From Nitzschia sp. pyKryTriq1 (taxonomy: Eukaryota; Bacillariophyta; Bacillariophyceae; Bacillariales; Bacillariaceae): a stretch of DNA of 64,000 nt. The stretch lies in contig OY101129.1 in assembly GCA_956465555.1 (NCBI GenBank), forward strand, positions 1,116,001 through 1,180,000, in the 5' to 3' direction. Shown piece after piece: positions 20,122 through 30,256 of the stretch. Numbering within the stretch: position 1 is the first letter of the stretch; every line of letters starts with the position of its first letter. A program made the position numbers and the translations under genes. Below the pieces are notes generated by a model. The model had not been told where the DNA came from. It saw only the letters and a program-made list of their open reading frames with translations, and did no database searches.

Positions 20122-23100
20122 ATGGCCCAGGGCGACGATGAAACCAAGCCGGCCGAGGCCACCAAGGACTCGACCATTGAAGAAGGAAGAGATGATGTTG
20201 CTCGGGATGATGAAACCGAAGATACGTTTGATCCCGAGGCGGGGCCCGGGGCCGTTACGAGCGCGAGAATCAAGGCCTTGAGCGATCTCACTGGTTTTAT
20301 GCTCCCTGGCAACACTGTCACGGCAACCAAAATCCGTGCCAGCCGACAAGACCGTCGCACCGTCAGCGATGCGGTGCTCTTTGAGAGCTTGCCCAAGGAG
20401 GCTCAAACCTTGAGACGCCGCCAAAGGAGCACCGACGTCGTCAAGAAGTTTCAGCAAATGACGGCGTTGGGCGATGCCGATTTGCGCTTTGCCGAGGAGA
20501 TTGCAGCTCTCGGTACGCGCCGAGAACGGATTGAAAGTGGAATCTCGGACATGATGGTCAAGGAGAAGATCGAGTTGAAGGAAGAAGACGAAGAACCCTT
20601 TGAATTCAACGATAAGGGCTTGACCACTGCGGAGGCGGAAAAGTTATTGCTCAAGTATGGAAAGAACGAACTCCCCGAGCACGCTGATCCATTGTGGCTT
20701 GTTTTTCTCAGGATTCTCATCCAACCGATGGTAAGTCGCCTGACCTGACCTGACCAGACCAGATTTATTGTCGGTTCAGCTGACTGATGATAATATCACA
20801 CGAGCAACTGGCTGACTCAACCCACCATGTCGTCCTTTTTTCTCGCTGTTGTTGTCGTTGTTGTTCTTTCATCGTCATTCAAGCCCAATATGATTTGGAT
20901 TTCTATCATCATCGAGGCTGCCATTCAAAATTTCCTGGACATGGGAATTCTGCTGGGTATTCAGTTTGTCAACGCCTTTATTAGTTTTTATGAGACTACC
21001 AAGGCCGGCAACGCTGTCGCCGCCCTGAAATCCAGTCTCAAGCCAGCTGCCACTTGCAAGCGTGATGGCAAGTTCCAAGTCATTGATGCGACCTTGCTCG
21101 TTCCAGGTGATACGGTTCTCTTGGCCAGTGGATCGGCTGTTCCCGCCGACTGTCGTGTGAACCATTCGGAAATTGATGTCGACCAAGCCGCTCTGACCGG
21201 AGAATCTCTCCCCGTCACCTTTTACAAGGGAGATTCGTGCAAGATGGGTTCTACAGTGGTACGCGGAGAAGTCCAAGGAACCGTCGAGTTCACAGGAGCC
21301 AATACTTTTTTCGGGAAGACTGCCAGTCTCCTCGTCGAGACCCATGAATTCAGTCACTTGCAAAAGATGCTTTTGAAAATCATGATCGTCTTGGTCGCTC
21401 TATCGTTGACTCTCTGTACCATCAACTTTGTGTACTTGCTTGTCATGGGCGTCGATGTAAAAGAAGCCTTGGCTTTTACCATCGTGCTGTTGGTCGCCTC
21501 GATTCCCTTGGCCATTGAGATTGTCACGACTACCACACTCGCCATTGGGTCCAAGAGTTTGGCCAAACACGGTGCCATTGTAGCCAAGCTCTCGGCCATT
21601 GAAGACCTTGCCGGCATGTCCATTCTCTGTTCCGACAAAACTGGTACTTTGACCCTCAACAAAATGGTCTTGCAAGACGACACGCCCATTTACACCCCTG
21701 GTGAAAACCAAACCAATACCTTGGTCTATGCTGCCATGGCAGCCAGGTGGAAGGAGCCCGCTCGCGATGCCTTGGATACTCTCACTCTCGGTGCCGTCGA
21801 CATGAGTCGATTGGAAGACTGGGAACAGCTCGACTTTTTGCCGTTTGATCCGCAAATCAAGCGCACGGAAGGTACTGTCAAAAACACCAAGACTGGAGAG
21901 CAGTTCAAGACCACCAAGGGCGCTCCCCATATTATCATGAACTTGTTGGGAATGGACGATACCGAAGTACGTGAAGCGGTGGAACTTGATGTGGCCCGTC
22001 TTGGTGCCCAAGGTATCCGTTCACTTGCCGTGGCCAAGACCGATGCCAAGGGTGTTTGGAGAATGACCGGCCTTTTGACGTTCTTGGACCCGCCCCGTAT
22101 CGACACTAAACAAACAATTATCGATGCCCATCATTATGGTGTTGGAGTCAAGATGATTACTGGTGATCACTTGTTGATTGCTCGCAATACAGCCAAGCAA
22201 CTGGAGATGGGCGACCGCATCTTCACTGCGGAACGTCTTCCCATGCTCGACATGGAGACGAAGCAAAAGCCGGAAAATCTTTCACAAACATACGGTGACT
22301 TGTGCTTGGTGGCTGATGGCTTTGCTCAAGTCTATCCCGAGCACAAGTACTTGATTGTCGAATGTCTCCGCGAGCTGGACTATACGGTCGGAATGACGGG
22401 CGATGGAGTCAACGACGCCCCGGCTCTGAAGCGTGCCGATATTGGTATCGCCGTGGCTGGAGCTACCGATGCCGCTCGTGCCGCGGCCGATATTATCCTC
22501 ACGGAAGAAGGCTTGGGAACCATCATTTACGGTATTGTGATTGCTCGCGAAATCTTTGCTCGCATCAGCAACTTCATCACATACCGAATTGCCGCGACCC
22601 TCCAGTTGCTCTTTTTCTTCTTCATTGCTGTCCTTGCCTTGCATCCGGACGACTACGACAATCCAAATTCCGACTGGCCAGAATTCTTCCACATGCCAGT
22701 GCTCATGTTGATGCTCATTACTCTATTGAACGACGGAACCCTTATCACCATTGCCTACGACTACGCCGTTGCCCAAGCCACACCCTGCCGATGGAATTTG
22801 CCCGCTCTATTTTTTGCCAGTTCCACCCTGGGAGTGGTCTCTTGCGGCTCGTCCCTACTCCTGCTCCATTTCCTTTTGGATAGTTGGAATCCAAATGGAT
22901 TTATGCAGAAGCTGGGTATGGATGGAGCGAGTTACGGTGAAATCACTTGTGCCATCTACCTGAAGGTTTCCGTCTCGGACTTTTTGACGCTCTTCAGTGC
23001 TCGCACGGGCCCCAGCTACTTCTGGAAAATCAAACCGGCTCCCATGCTGCTAGCCGGTGGTTGCATCGCCTTGATTCTTTCCAGTCTCTTGAGTCTCTTT

Positions 23101-23358
23101 TGGCCAGAGGGCGAGCTTGACGGCATTCAGGTCGAAGGATTGGTGAATAACCCCGGTCTGTTTGCCTTTGTCTGGCTCTTTTCATTGTTGTTTTGGTTCA
23201 TTCAAGACGTTTTGAAGGTTTATTCCTTCAAGTACATGTACAAGGTCAACTTTTACGGCATCAACGATAGTGGTGTCGTGGTCTTGCCCGAATCGGCCAA
23301 AAAATTGGGAGATGATTTGGACCGTGCTCTCAATCAGCCCGTCGCTCATCATCATTAG
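20122..23358 (+). CDS. Plasma-membrane P3A-type H+-ATPase
   Basis: Exon 1 (20122-20730) and exon 2 (20884-23358) flank a 153-bp intron (GTAAGT ... TTCAAG). The join gives LIQPMPNMIWISIIIEA, matching transmembrane helix 2 of proton pumps. The product has 1027 residues. Motifs: ALTGES in the actuator domain (about 307), CSDKTGTLTLN with the phosphorylated Asp at 454, KGAPHIIM in the nucleotide domain, and TGDGVNDAPALKRADIGIAV (about 708-727). About ten hydrophobic segments are spread as expected. It pumps protons out at the cost of ATP and energises the plasma membrane. The N-terminus is long and acidic compared with plant pumps. No plant-type 14-3-3 tail (YTV) is present; the protein ends in a His-rich stretch. 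Confidence 0.95.
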
Positions 23359-23773
23359 ATGAGAAGAACAAGGACGAAAAAGACAACAAAACACATGACG
23401 ACGGGATCTGCTCTATGTTTATTTCGACTACACACTTATACTACACACTACACATAATATATAAAAAAGATAGGAAAAGGTCGGTTAGCAATTTTACTGG
23501 AAGCGTGTCCTCGAAGCAGCGACGCATGATAGTTTTGTATTAGTAGAAGGATCGAGCCGACAGTTGTGTTCACTCTATTCTACCGGTACTACTCGTCAAG
23601 CAAGGGTACCGGTACAGTAGTAGCTTCTAAATTAGGTCCCAACTACTCTCAATCAGACGAGGACTGTCTGGTCTGGCTACTACTATCGTTCCGGCGGAAG
23701 AGAGATTCATTGCTCTCGACCGTCAAGGTAGGAACTAAATTAGACAGTGCACTTTTTCGCTGCTTTACGATAT
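23359..23773. other. Intergenic 3' of the H+-ATPase
   Basis: No gene is supported. At 23749-23774 there is a 26-bp sequence (starting GCACTTTTTCGC) that recurs exactly at 27455-27480. Confidence 0.45.
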
Positions 23774-23774
23774 A
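23749..23774 (+). repeat. Dispersed 26-bp repeat, copy 1
   Basis: Exact 26-base match, same strand, to 27455-27480; both lead into CTA-rich sequence. The shared stretch is too long for chance and the flanks are unrelated. Confidence 0.7.
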
Positions 23775-23952
23775 CTCTACCCAAATTCTCTCTACTAGTA
23801 GCTAGTAGTAGCTAGTACTCTCTCGACGACTACTACTACTACTAGCTAGTAGCTAGAGAGTAGCTAGTAGCTACTCTCTACTCTCTACTGTAGTAGCTAG
23901 TAGTAGTAGAGAGTAGCTCGTCTACCAGTAGTAGAGAGAATTTGGGTAGAGT
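23774..23952. repeat. Inverted repeat with 23-bp perfect arms around a CTA/TAG loop
   Basis: The left arm 23774-23796 (ACTCTACCCAAATTC...) and right arm 23930-23952 are perfect reverse complements over 23 bp. They enclose about 133 bp of imperfect CTA/TAG palindromes, so the whole 179-bp block could fold into a long hairpin. No target-site duplication is evident. It abuts the GC-rich left end of the next element. Confidence 0.8.
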
Positions 23953-24099
23953 GTAGCGGGCGGAGGGGCCGGCGGGGCCCCGCGCGCAAGAGGTAATATG
24001 GCAAGCACCCATGGTATATCCAAGGTCAGATTTACGGTCATCCAAGTTCTAATTTTACTTAACTAAAATATTGACTCAAGACACGAAAAGACATAATAG

Positions 24100-24126
24100 G
24101 ATGACGTCCGTCATTCAGACGTCATC
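24100..24126. repeat. Small inverted repeat with TGACGT cores
   Basis: GATGACGT (24100-24107) and ACGTCATC (24119-24126) are reverse complements. TGACGT is the core recognised by bZIP factors. It lies downstream of the minus-strand gene, so its role is unclear. Confidence 0.4.
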
Positions 24127-24280
24127 ATTACCGTCCGTCATCCGCACCCCCCGTAACAACCAAAATTGACTCACTTGACCCACACACTCCATCGATTTGT
24201 GCCTTGGAAAATGGCTCTTACCCCCCCCCCAAATGCACCGAAACTTTGAGTTTTTCGATCATCAAGCGGCCAACTTTTTT

Positions 24281-25103
24281 CTATTTCCTCATCTCCCACT
24301 CTTCATAGACGGTGATGACACTCCCATTCTCCTTGTCACATGTATCCATGCTTGCAGTTTCGTCCTCATCGCTCGACTCTTGCCTTCCAAAAGTCAACGG
24401 CAAAGCGTCGAACTGCACTCGTGGGATTCCGCCACCACGTCGTGTAATAGGTGGATGCCAAACTAGTGCTGCATTGCTTGGGTAAATCGCTTCAACACCA
24501 TCAACAGCAGCGTTGGGTGGTGTTGCAGCCACTCCAGCGTGAACATCAACAGTGGGAACCTCGACCTCCTGCTTGATTGCCGTCATCCTTTTGACGGCTG
24601 GGATTGTAGTCTCGATCAATCCCTCCATCCTAATTGAAAAATCAGGTGGCAGGCTTGTCACCGCCAATTCATGTTGTCCCGTGATGGACACGTTGGAAGG
24701 AATTGGGGCTGCCTTCATTGCTTCCACAAGGACGGTGGTTGGATTATCCCTCCATGCAGTTGCCGCACCATCACCAGGCCGGAAGAACTTTCGGGCCTTG
24801 CTCTGTCTCTCGGATTGACGCAACAGCAACTGCTGATTGCCCTTGATTTTCCATCCAGCTGCAATAGAGATGATGTGATGTGAGTTTATGGATGGAAACA
24901 TAAAAGACCAAAGGAGCCAAATCGAACTTACCACGGTATATGTCCTCCAGCACGCGCTCCCCATCCTTCACCGCACTTTCGCTCATTCGGTAAACCTTGT
25001 TCCCACCTTCATCCACGGACTCAACCAGCAAGCCTCGGTTGAGCATCTCTACCATCGAGATGTCGAACCACTGTGGATAAATCTTATCTGGAGATGGTGC
25101 CAT
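24281..25103 (-). CDS. Hypothetical protein with winged-helix-like N-terminus
   Basis: Exon 1 (25103-24932) and exon 2 (24858-24281) flank a 73-bp intron (GTAAGT ... TTGCAG). The join gives EDIYRAGWKIKGNQQLLLRQ, and the product has 249 residues. The N-terminus (ISMVEMLNRGLLVES, then VYRMSESAVKDGERVLEDIY) looks like a compact helix-turn-helix or winged-helix fold; this is a pattern impression, not a domain match. The C-terminal half is low complexity with an acidic end. The gene is alone between GC-rich inverted repeats, so it may be an element-encoded protein. Confidence 0.5.
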
Positions 25104-25480
25104 GTGACTTTATATATATTCTATGATCCTGAATAAAATACAATTAAATTGGACGGTCTGGTGCATGTGTTTACATAACACATCTGGAATATTTGGCGAA
25201 CATTGAGAAATGAGTTGTTTTCATTGGGGCAGCTTGTATGCTTGAGGTGCGCGAGTGTTGTTGATAAAAATCAATTAAGGAGGGTCATTTTTGGCGTTCT
25301 GTGCGTTCCGTTTGGGTGACAGACGGACAGAATAACTTGGAAGAGCGATTTTTGAACTTGGATTAGCGTAAAAATGCGCGGTTGCGCGTGGTAAAGGCAA
25401 AAACTTGGATAAGCGTATGAAGCGTTCAAGCCCTTGCCGGCCGCGCGCGTGGGCGGCGGGGCGCCGGCCCCGCCCGCCGG

Positions 25481-25828
25481 GTATGTGGTGTTCAACTCTT
25501 AGATATCATATGTACATAGATACTGTAGTCACATACCATACGTACCTCTAAAGGTTTAGTCGAAGGCGTCTAATTCCGCTGAAGCGCGTCCGCGTGCATC
25601 TGCGTGCTCTTTTCTCTACACGCCAAATCCCCGTACAGACCTAACTGCTTGCTACATGACCTTCTCTGGTCAAAAATACATAACAGTGCATCGTCTCAAT
25701 GGTATACCGGTAATATCCGTAGTATTACCCTACCGGTAGTAGAGTAGTATAGTATGTTTTGATTTTGAATTTGCGATTGCGGGGGTTTCCATCATTCCGC
25801 ATCATATCTTCCGCTGCATGCTATTATC
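25481..25828. other. Intergenic upstream of the NmrA-like gene
   Basis: No gene or strong repeat is seen. A short palindromic CTACCGGTAG occurs near 25731-25740. This should contain the promoter of the plus-strand gene at 25829. Confidence 0.4.
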
Positions 25829-26323
25829 ATGGACGACACGCACAAGAACAAGAACAAGAACAAGGACAAGGACAAGCCCGTGATATTGGTGATTGGTGGG
25901 ACTGGCATGTTGGGACGTCCGGTGGTCCAACGATTGGCCCAGGATGGGAACTTTCGTGTACGAGTCCTGAGTCGGAGAGCGGTAGTGCAGGAACAGGAGG
26001 GTCCGGAAGAAGGCGAGGAGTCGTCGCCCACTATTGAGTACGTACAAGGCAATATTCTGGACGATGAGTCCTCCCTGCTTTCTGCTATGAAGGATTGTAT
26101 CGGGGTACACATCAATTTATCAGGAGGAGGAGGAGGAGGAACGGAACAATTGGGTGCCGAACGGGTCGCCCAAGCCGCTCTTCAAATACCGACGTTGCGT
26201 CGGATTTCTTTGATTTCGGGAATTACGACCAATGCCGAAAATGCCAAACGATTTCCCAATGTGACGCGGGCCAAATACATGGCCGAACAAGCCATTATTC
26301 AAGCAGCAGCGGCGTCGGCGGCG

Positions 26324-26356
<33 letters not shown>

Positions 26357-27226
26357 ACTCATGATGATGATGGTGGTGCAACAACAAAATCGAACGATTC
26401 CCGAGGATTTTCCTATGCTATTTTTCGATGCACCATGTTCTTGGAATCGCTTCCAACCTTTCCGTATTGGATTAGTACTACAAGTAGTAAAACTACAAGA
26501 AATGATAATGATGAGGATGAACAACAACATCTTCCCAAATGGCATTGGTTGGCAGCCGATGATTATGCTCGTTTGGTGGTCAATTCTTATCGCCGTGGTC
26601 AAGAGGATGGTTGGAGGAGGATGGTGGAATCATCGTCGTCCTCCTCCTCATCACCATCATCATCGGCCAACCAAATCTTCATTCTTTGTGGACCCGGACC
26701 GCCTCGTTCCATACCCGAAGCGATTTATCAAGTCTATTTGCCTCGACGACGACGACAACAACAACAACTGCTGCAACAACAACAACAGCAGCAACAACGA
26801 GCAGCACAGCAGCAGGAGGAGGCAGATGCTGGTCATGATATTTATGATGTGTATGATGATGTTCCAACGATTCCACGTTGGTGGGCGTGGATGTTACAGT
26901 GGTTGCCACCACCATGGTGGCCCTCGGTTTTTACACCACGTACGAGCACTACTACTACTACTACTACTACTACTACAATGACACGAGCCGAATGGTCGGC
27001 CTATTTGGCCAAGATGGATTGGTTGTCCCAAATTCACGAAGAAATGGGCGATTTTGTTGTTGTTGGTGGTGCAATAGTGGATGATGATGATGATGCTACT
27101 TCACCTACAACTACAACTGCGAGTACTACTACAAGAACAACGTGTAGCAAGAATGCTGAGTGTTTGGGTGATCCTCCCAGTATCACCATGGAACAATGGA
27201 TAGACGACTATCTTCTTCATCTGTAA
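25829..27226 (+). CDS. NmrA-like NAD(P)-binding Rossmann-fold protein
   Basis: The product has 465 residues. After a Lys/Asn-rich leader, PVILVIGGTGMLGRPVVQRL carries the glycine-rich GGTGxLGRP dinucleotide motif of atypical short-chain dehydrogenases (SDR a5, NmrA/HSCARG-like). It is followed by FRVRVLSRR and a YVQGNILD stretch equivalent to the family's GDL motif. RAKYMAEQAII and YAIFRCTMFLESLPTF match the conserved C-terminal core. The protein is longer than usual because of in-frame Ala/Thr, Ser and Gln repeats. Such proteins sense redox state or act as isomerase/reductase-like enzymes; the substrate cannot be told. Confidence 0.75.
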
Positions 27227-27699
27227 AAAGCAGCCACAGCAACAGCAACAGCAGCGTTAGTAGTACTACACTAGTAGTAGTACTGGTGGCACATGCATAC
27301 TGGGACAGAAGAAGAAGAGCAACAACAACAACAACAACAATATGGATAAAGTATCCGCATCCTTTGTTTGTACGTGCATTCTGTACTCTAATACTGTACT
27401 ACTACTACTGCTACTACTACTGCTACTACTGCTGCTACTACTACTGCCACTACTGCACTTTTTCGCTGCTTTACGATATAGTACTACTACTAGTACTAGG
27501 TCGTGGTACAAGAAGAAGAATGTCGGACTCTGGACAACGGACGACATGGTAAAGTAGTAATGGATAAACATCATACGTACTCCTAAGTATGCAACATCGT
27601 CGTAGTAGTAGTAGTAGTTGCGAGTAGGAGAATTATATATGAAAAAGTTACAGTTGTAGTAGTTTAGTAGTAGTACAGTACTTGCAATTCAAATAATGA
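27227..27699. other. Convergent intergenic region with microsatellites
   Basis: Contains (CAACAA)n near 27320-27345 and CTA-rich tracts near 27390-27455. The 26-bp repeat copy lies at 27455-27480, followed by TAG-rich tracts near 27600. This is 3' flank for both neighbouring genes, and no coding sequence is supported. Confidence 0.45.
27455..27480 (+). repeat. Dispersed 26-bp repeat, copy 2
   Basis: Exact copy of 23749-23774, in the same orientation, 3.7 kb away. Confidence 0.7.
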
Positions 27700-29160
27700 T
27701 TACCATCCAGTATCCAAGAATTCTTCTTCAATTTCCCGATCGATGGCTTCAATATCAATGTCGGCATGGATCGAAGCATCATCATCATCATCATCATGGT
27801 GGTGGTCCGAATAGGATGAGTTGCTAGTAGCCATACTCAAGTTGGTATCGCTCAACATGGAATGATTGAATCTGGTGTTATGCGAGCCACCCTGGCCGAT
27901 GGGTGCCAAGTCAATCTCTTCGTCACCACAGTGGTGGTCGTAGCTGCCTTCCGAGGAAAAGCCTTCGTCGCTCGTACGGCTACGACAATCCTCATCATCA
28001 CCATTAGTAGTAGTTGGGTTGTGGGCGCTGACATATCCCAAGCCATCGTTGCGTTCCACATACCGACGGTACGTAATAAAGTCGGCCACCAAGTCTTTCG
28101 TCGACGCTTTTCCGGTCGCAAAGTCATCCGGGAGATACTTTTGATAATCGTCTTGAAGATACTCGGAGATTTTGTCCTCGTTGCAAATTTTGACTTTGCG
28201 TCGAAAGCTCGGAGCCAACATGGGACGCATCAATTTCCAAATGGCTCCAAACCAGGCGGGTGGGTTGACAATCAAAAAGAGCTGTACCTTGACGGGAACC
28301 ATGGCACCCTGTAGTGCCATCATGAATTGGTAGCAGTAGTTGACTTCAAAATTCTCAAACTTCCAGTCGTCCATGCAGGCAATGAAACCGATGCCCTCTT
28401 TTTGAGCTCGCTCTTGATGATTTCCCTCCAACATGGTATTCATCACATAGACCAAGTTGTCAATGATCGTACTGGTCGAGGTTTGCTTGGGAAAGTAACG
28501 CGAGGGTCGCATGTAAAACATGCTAAGATTATTGCTGGTGTTGTTTTCTCCTCCTCCTCCTCCTCCTTTTGTTTTGAGTCCAGGAACGGGAAACAAGGTC
28601 TTGCTCTGCAGCTGTTTCATCATGGAAAAGACTCGCAACTTCACATAGCGATCCGATCGCAAGGATTTGGTCATGGCGCGAAAGGCCCGGTCTTCGTGAA
28701 AGGTTGTTCCATCTTTTCTAGCTGTATGGTATAAGAAGCGCATGAACCAATCCACCGAGAGGTTTTGGGCAGCAGCCAGCGTGTTCTTCTTATTCCGCTT
28801 TCTTCTTCCATCTTTTCTGCCAGTACCACCACCACTACTACTACTAGCAGCAACACAGTACTCGTTCCATCGTCGCTGCAAGTTCTCCAAGGCACGTTGG
28901 TTTGTAGGAGTGAGCTGCTGCTGCTGTTGTTGTTGGCGTTCTTGTGCTTTAGGGCCGACTGCCTCTTCATCATCGTGAGGGGCAAATCGAACCGGGCCTG
29001 AGCCCAACAACGCTTCGAGATAATAGGAGGGTAGGCGATGGAGTTCCTTTTGGAGAGGGGACGCTGGAGGAGGGGTCACCGAGCCATTAATAGTACTTGT
29101 AGAGGCATCATTGGTGGCCCAACTATTGTCGTTGCGGTGGTTGTTGTTGGAAGTGATCAT
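27700..29160 (-). CDS. CRAL-TRIO (Sec14-like) lipid-binding domain protein
   Basis: The product has 486 residues. An N-terminal helical part (LSVDWFMRFLYHTARKDG) precedes a CRAL-TRIO lobe. The lobe includes MFYMRPSRYFPKQTST, EGIGFIACMDDWKFENFEVNY, PVKVQLFLIVNPPAWFGAIWKLMRPML and ISEYLQDDYQKYLPDDF, which follow the order of strands and helices in Sec14 proteins. The NPPAWF-IWKLMRP block is the family's usual N-P-P-x-x-F-x-x-x-W-x-x-x-x-P signature. It probably binds or exchanges a phospholipid or other small lipid in the cytosol. The C-terminus is acidic and His/Asp-rich. A poly-Gln stretch occurs near the N-terminus. Confidence 0.8.
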   Translation of the reverse strand: MITSNNNHRNDNSWATNDASTSTINGSVTPPPASPLQKELHRLPSYYLEALLGSGPVRFAPHDDEEAVGPKAQERQQQQQQQLTPTNQRALENLQRRWNEYCVAASSSSGGGTGRKDGRRKRNKKNTLAAAQNLSVDWFMRFLYHTARKDGTTFHEDRAFRAMTKSLRSDRYVKLRVFSMMKQLQSKTLFPVPGLKTKGGGGGGENNTSNNLSMFYMRPSRYFPKQTSTSTIIDNLVYVMNTMLEGNHQERAQKEGIGFIACMDDWKFENFEVNYCYQFMMALQGAMVPVKVQLFLIVNPPAWFGAIWKLMRPMLAPSFRRKVKICNEDKISEYLQDDYQKYLPDDFATGKASTKDLVADFITYRRYVERNDGLGYVSAHNPTTTNGDDEDCRSRTSDEGFSSEGSYDHHCGDEEIDLAPIGQGGSHNTRFNHSMLSDTNLSMATSNSSYSDHHHDDDDDDASIHADIDIEAIDREIEEEFLDTGW

Positions 29161-30256
29161 GGTTATAATAAAATGAAAGGATAGAATATAGGTTGATGGG
29201 ATGGATGGACGGAGGAGAGTTATGGTGAATGGTGAAAAGAGTGAGAATAGTAATTATGCGGAAATGAAGAATTGAGAAGGCGCTATTGGATCGCCGCGAA
29301 ATAATTATGATCGAAGATCATCGAGGATCCAACGCGTAGCTGCTGATGTACTGTACGTGAAGGCCCTACAGTACAAACTGTGCGTACTTGTACTCGTACC
29401 GTACGAGTATGTCGGTGGTGGTGGGGCCCAACATTCTTCCTAAAGAACATTCTCTCTGAAGTTCAAGTCAGACAGGCTTTGAATAGAATAACATATGCCC
29501 TATCGACTCTCCCCAAGATTAGCGTCAAAGCGTCAATTGTATGTGAATCCGAAGCCGAAAATGTCAATTAGCGGGGAGTTTTCCAATCAGTCAGTTCGCT
29601 ACCGGCTTCACGATCTGAATTTTTTTATCAACGCACGCAGAATAGAGTTCTATCGTGGGTTAAAGACGTGTAAAAAATGCGAACACCAAGAAGAGACTCC
29701 TCGGTATTCTACTTCCAGAGAGAGAGTAGAGTATAGCGCTATTACAAGTAGCGCGAACGGATTTGCATCTTTTCTCTTGCTTTTTGCATTTTTTATTCTT
29801 GTTTTGTTTATTTTGCGTGTCTATCGACAGTAACAACGACACCAATGGTATGGTGTGAATAATGATAATGTGAGGTTGACTGGCGACTTGGGCGGGGAAT
29901 ACCGGTACGGGAAAGGGTCCGAGAGAGTAGGGAGACATTTGACATTATTATTATTTGGCTATCACTGGCTATCTACAACAGATGTGCTGTACTGCTGGGA
30001 AAGATCGCAATCTAAAGTACTAGTGTGCTACCGGTATGATTATAGTTTGACTGACTCCTCCCTATTATCGCTTGGAACAAATAATGCAGTACGCGACATT
30101 CTTGTCCAAACTGGGGCAACCGCCGCGATCGACTAACAAAGCAACAATCTTGACATATATAATTGAATTCCAATACTTGTAACTTAGAACATCACTCATT
30201 CATCCACACTCTACTAGAGAGAGAGAGAGAGAGAGCGAGAGAGTCGAAAACCACTC
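29161..30256. other. Gene-free region between the CRAL-TRIO gene and tandem gene A
   Basis: Contains the 5' flank of the minus-strand CRAL-TRIO gene and the 3' flank of gene A. A (GA)n run lies at about 30214-30242. Short open frames have no recognisable features. Confidence 0.4.

Larger units (their letters stand above)
23956..25480. mobile_element. Candidate DNA transposon with GC-rich imperfect terminal inverted repeats
   Basis: The left end (GCGGGCGGAGGGGCCGGCG at 23956-23974) and the reverse complement of the right end (GCGGGCGGGGCCGGCG near 25462-25477) match over about 16 bp with a 2-bp gap, then become weaker. They stand out sharply against AT-rich flanks and enclose one intact two-exon gene. 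I could not find a target-site duplication. An alternative is two chance GC-rich blocks around an ordinary gene. Confidence 0.35.

Noticed and set aside
20827-20883. Upstream ATG and hydrophobic leader before H+-ATPase exon 2
   Set aside because: The frame is open through the intron, but the splice at 20884 restores the conserved helix-2 sequence directly after exon 1.
23956-25480. Calling the GC-rich inverted-repeat block a definite transposon
   Set aside because: The inverted repeats are short and imperfect and no target-site duplication was found, so it is kept only as a low-confidence candidate.
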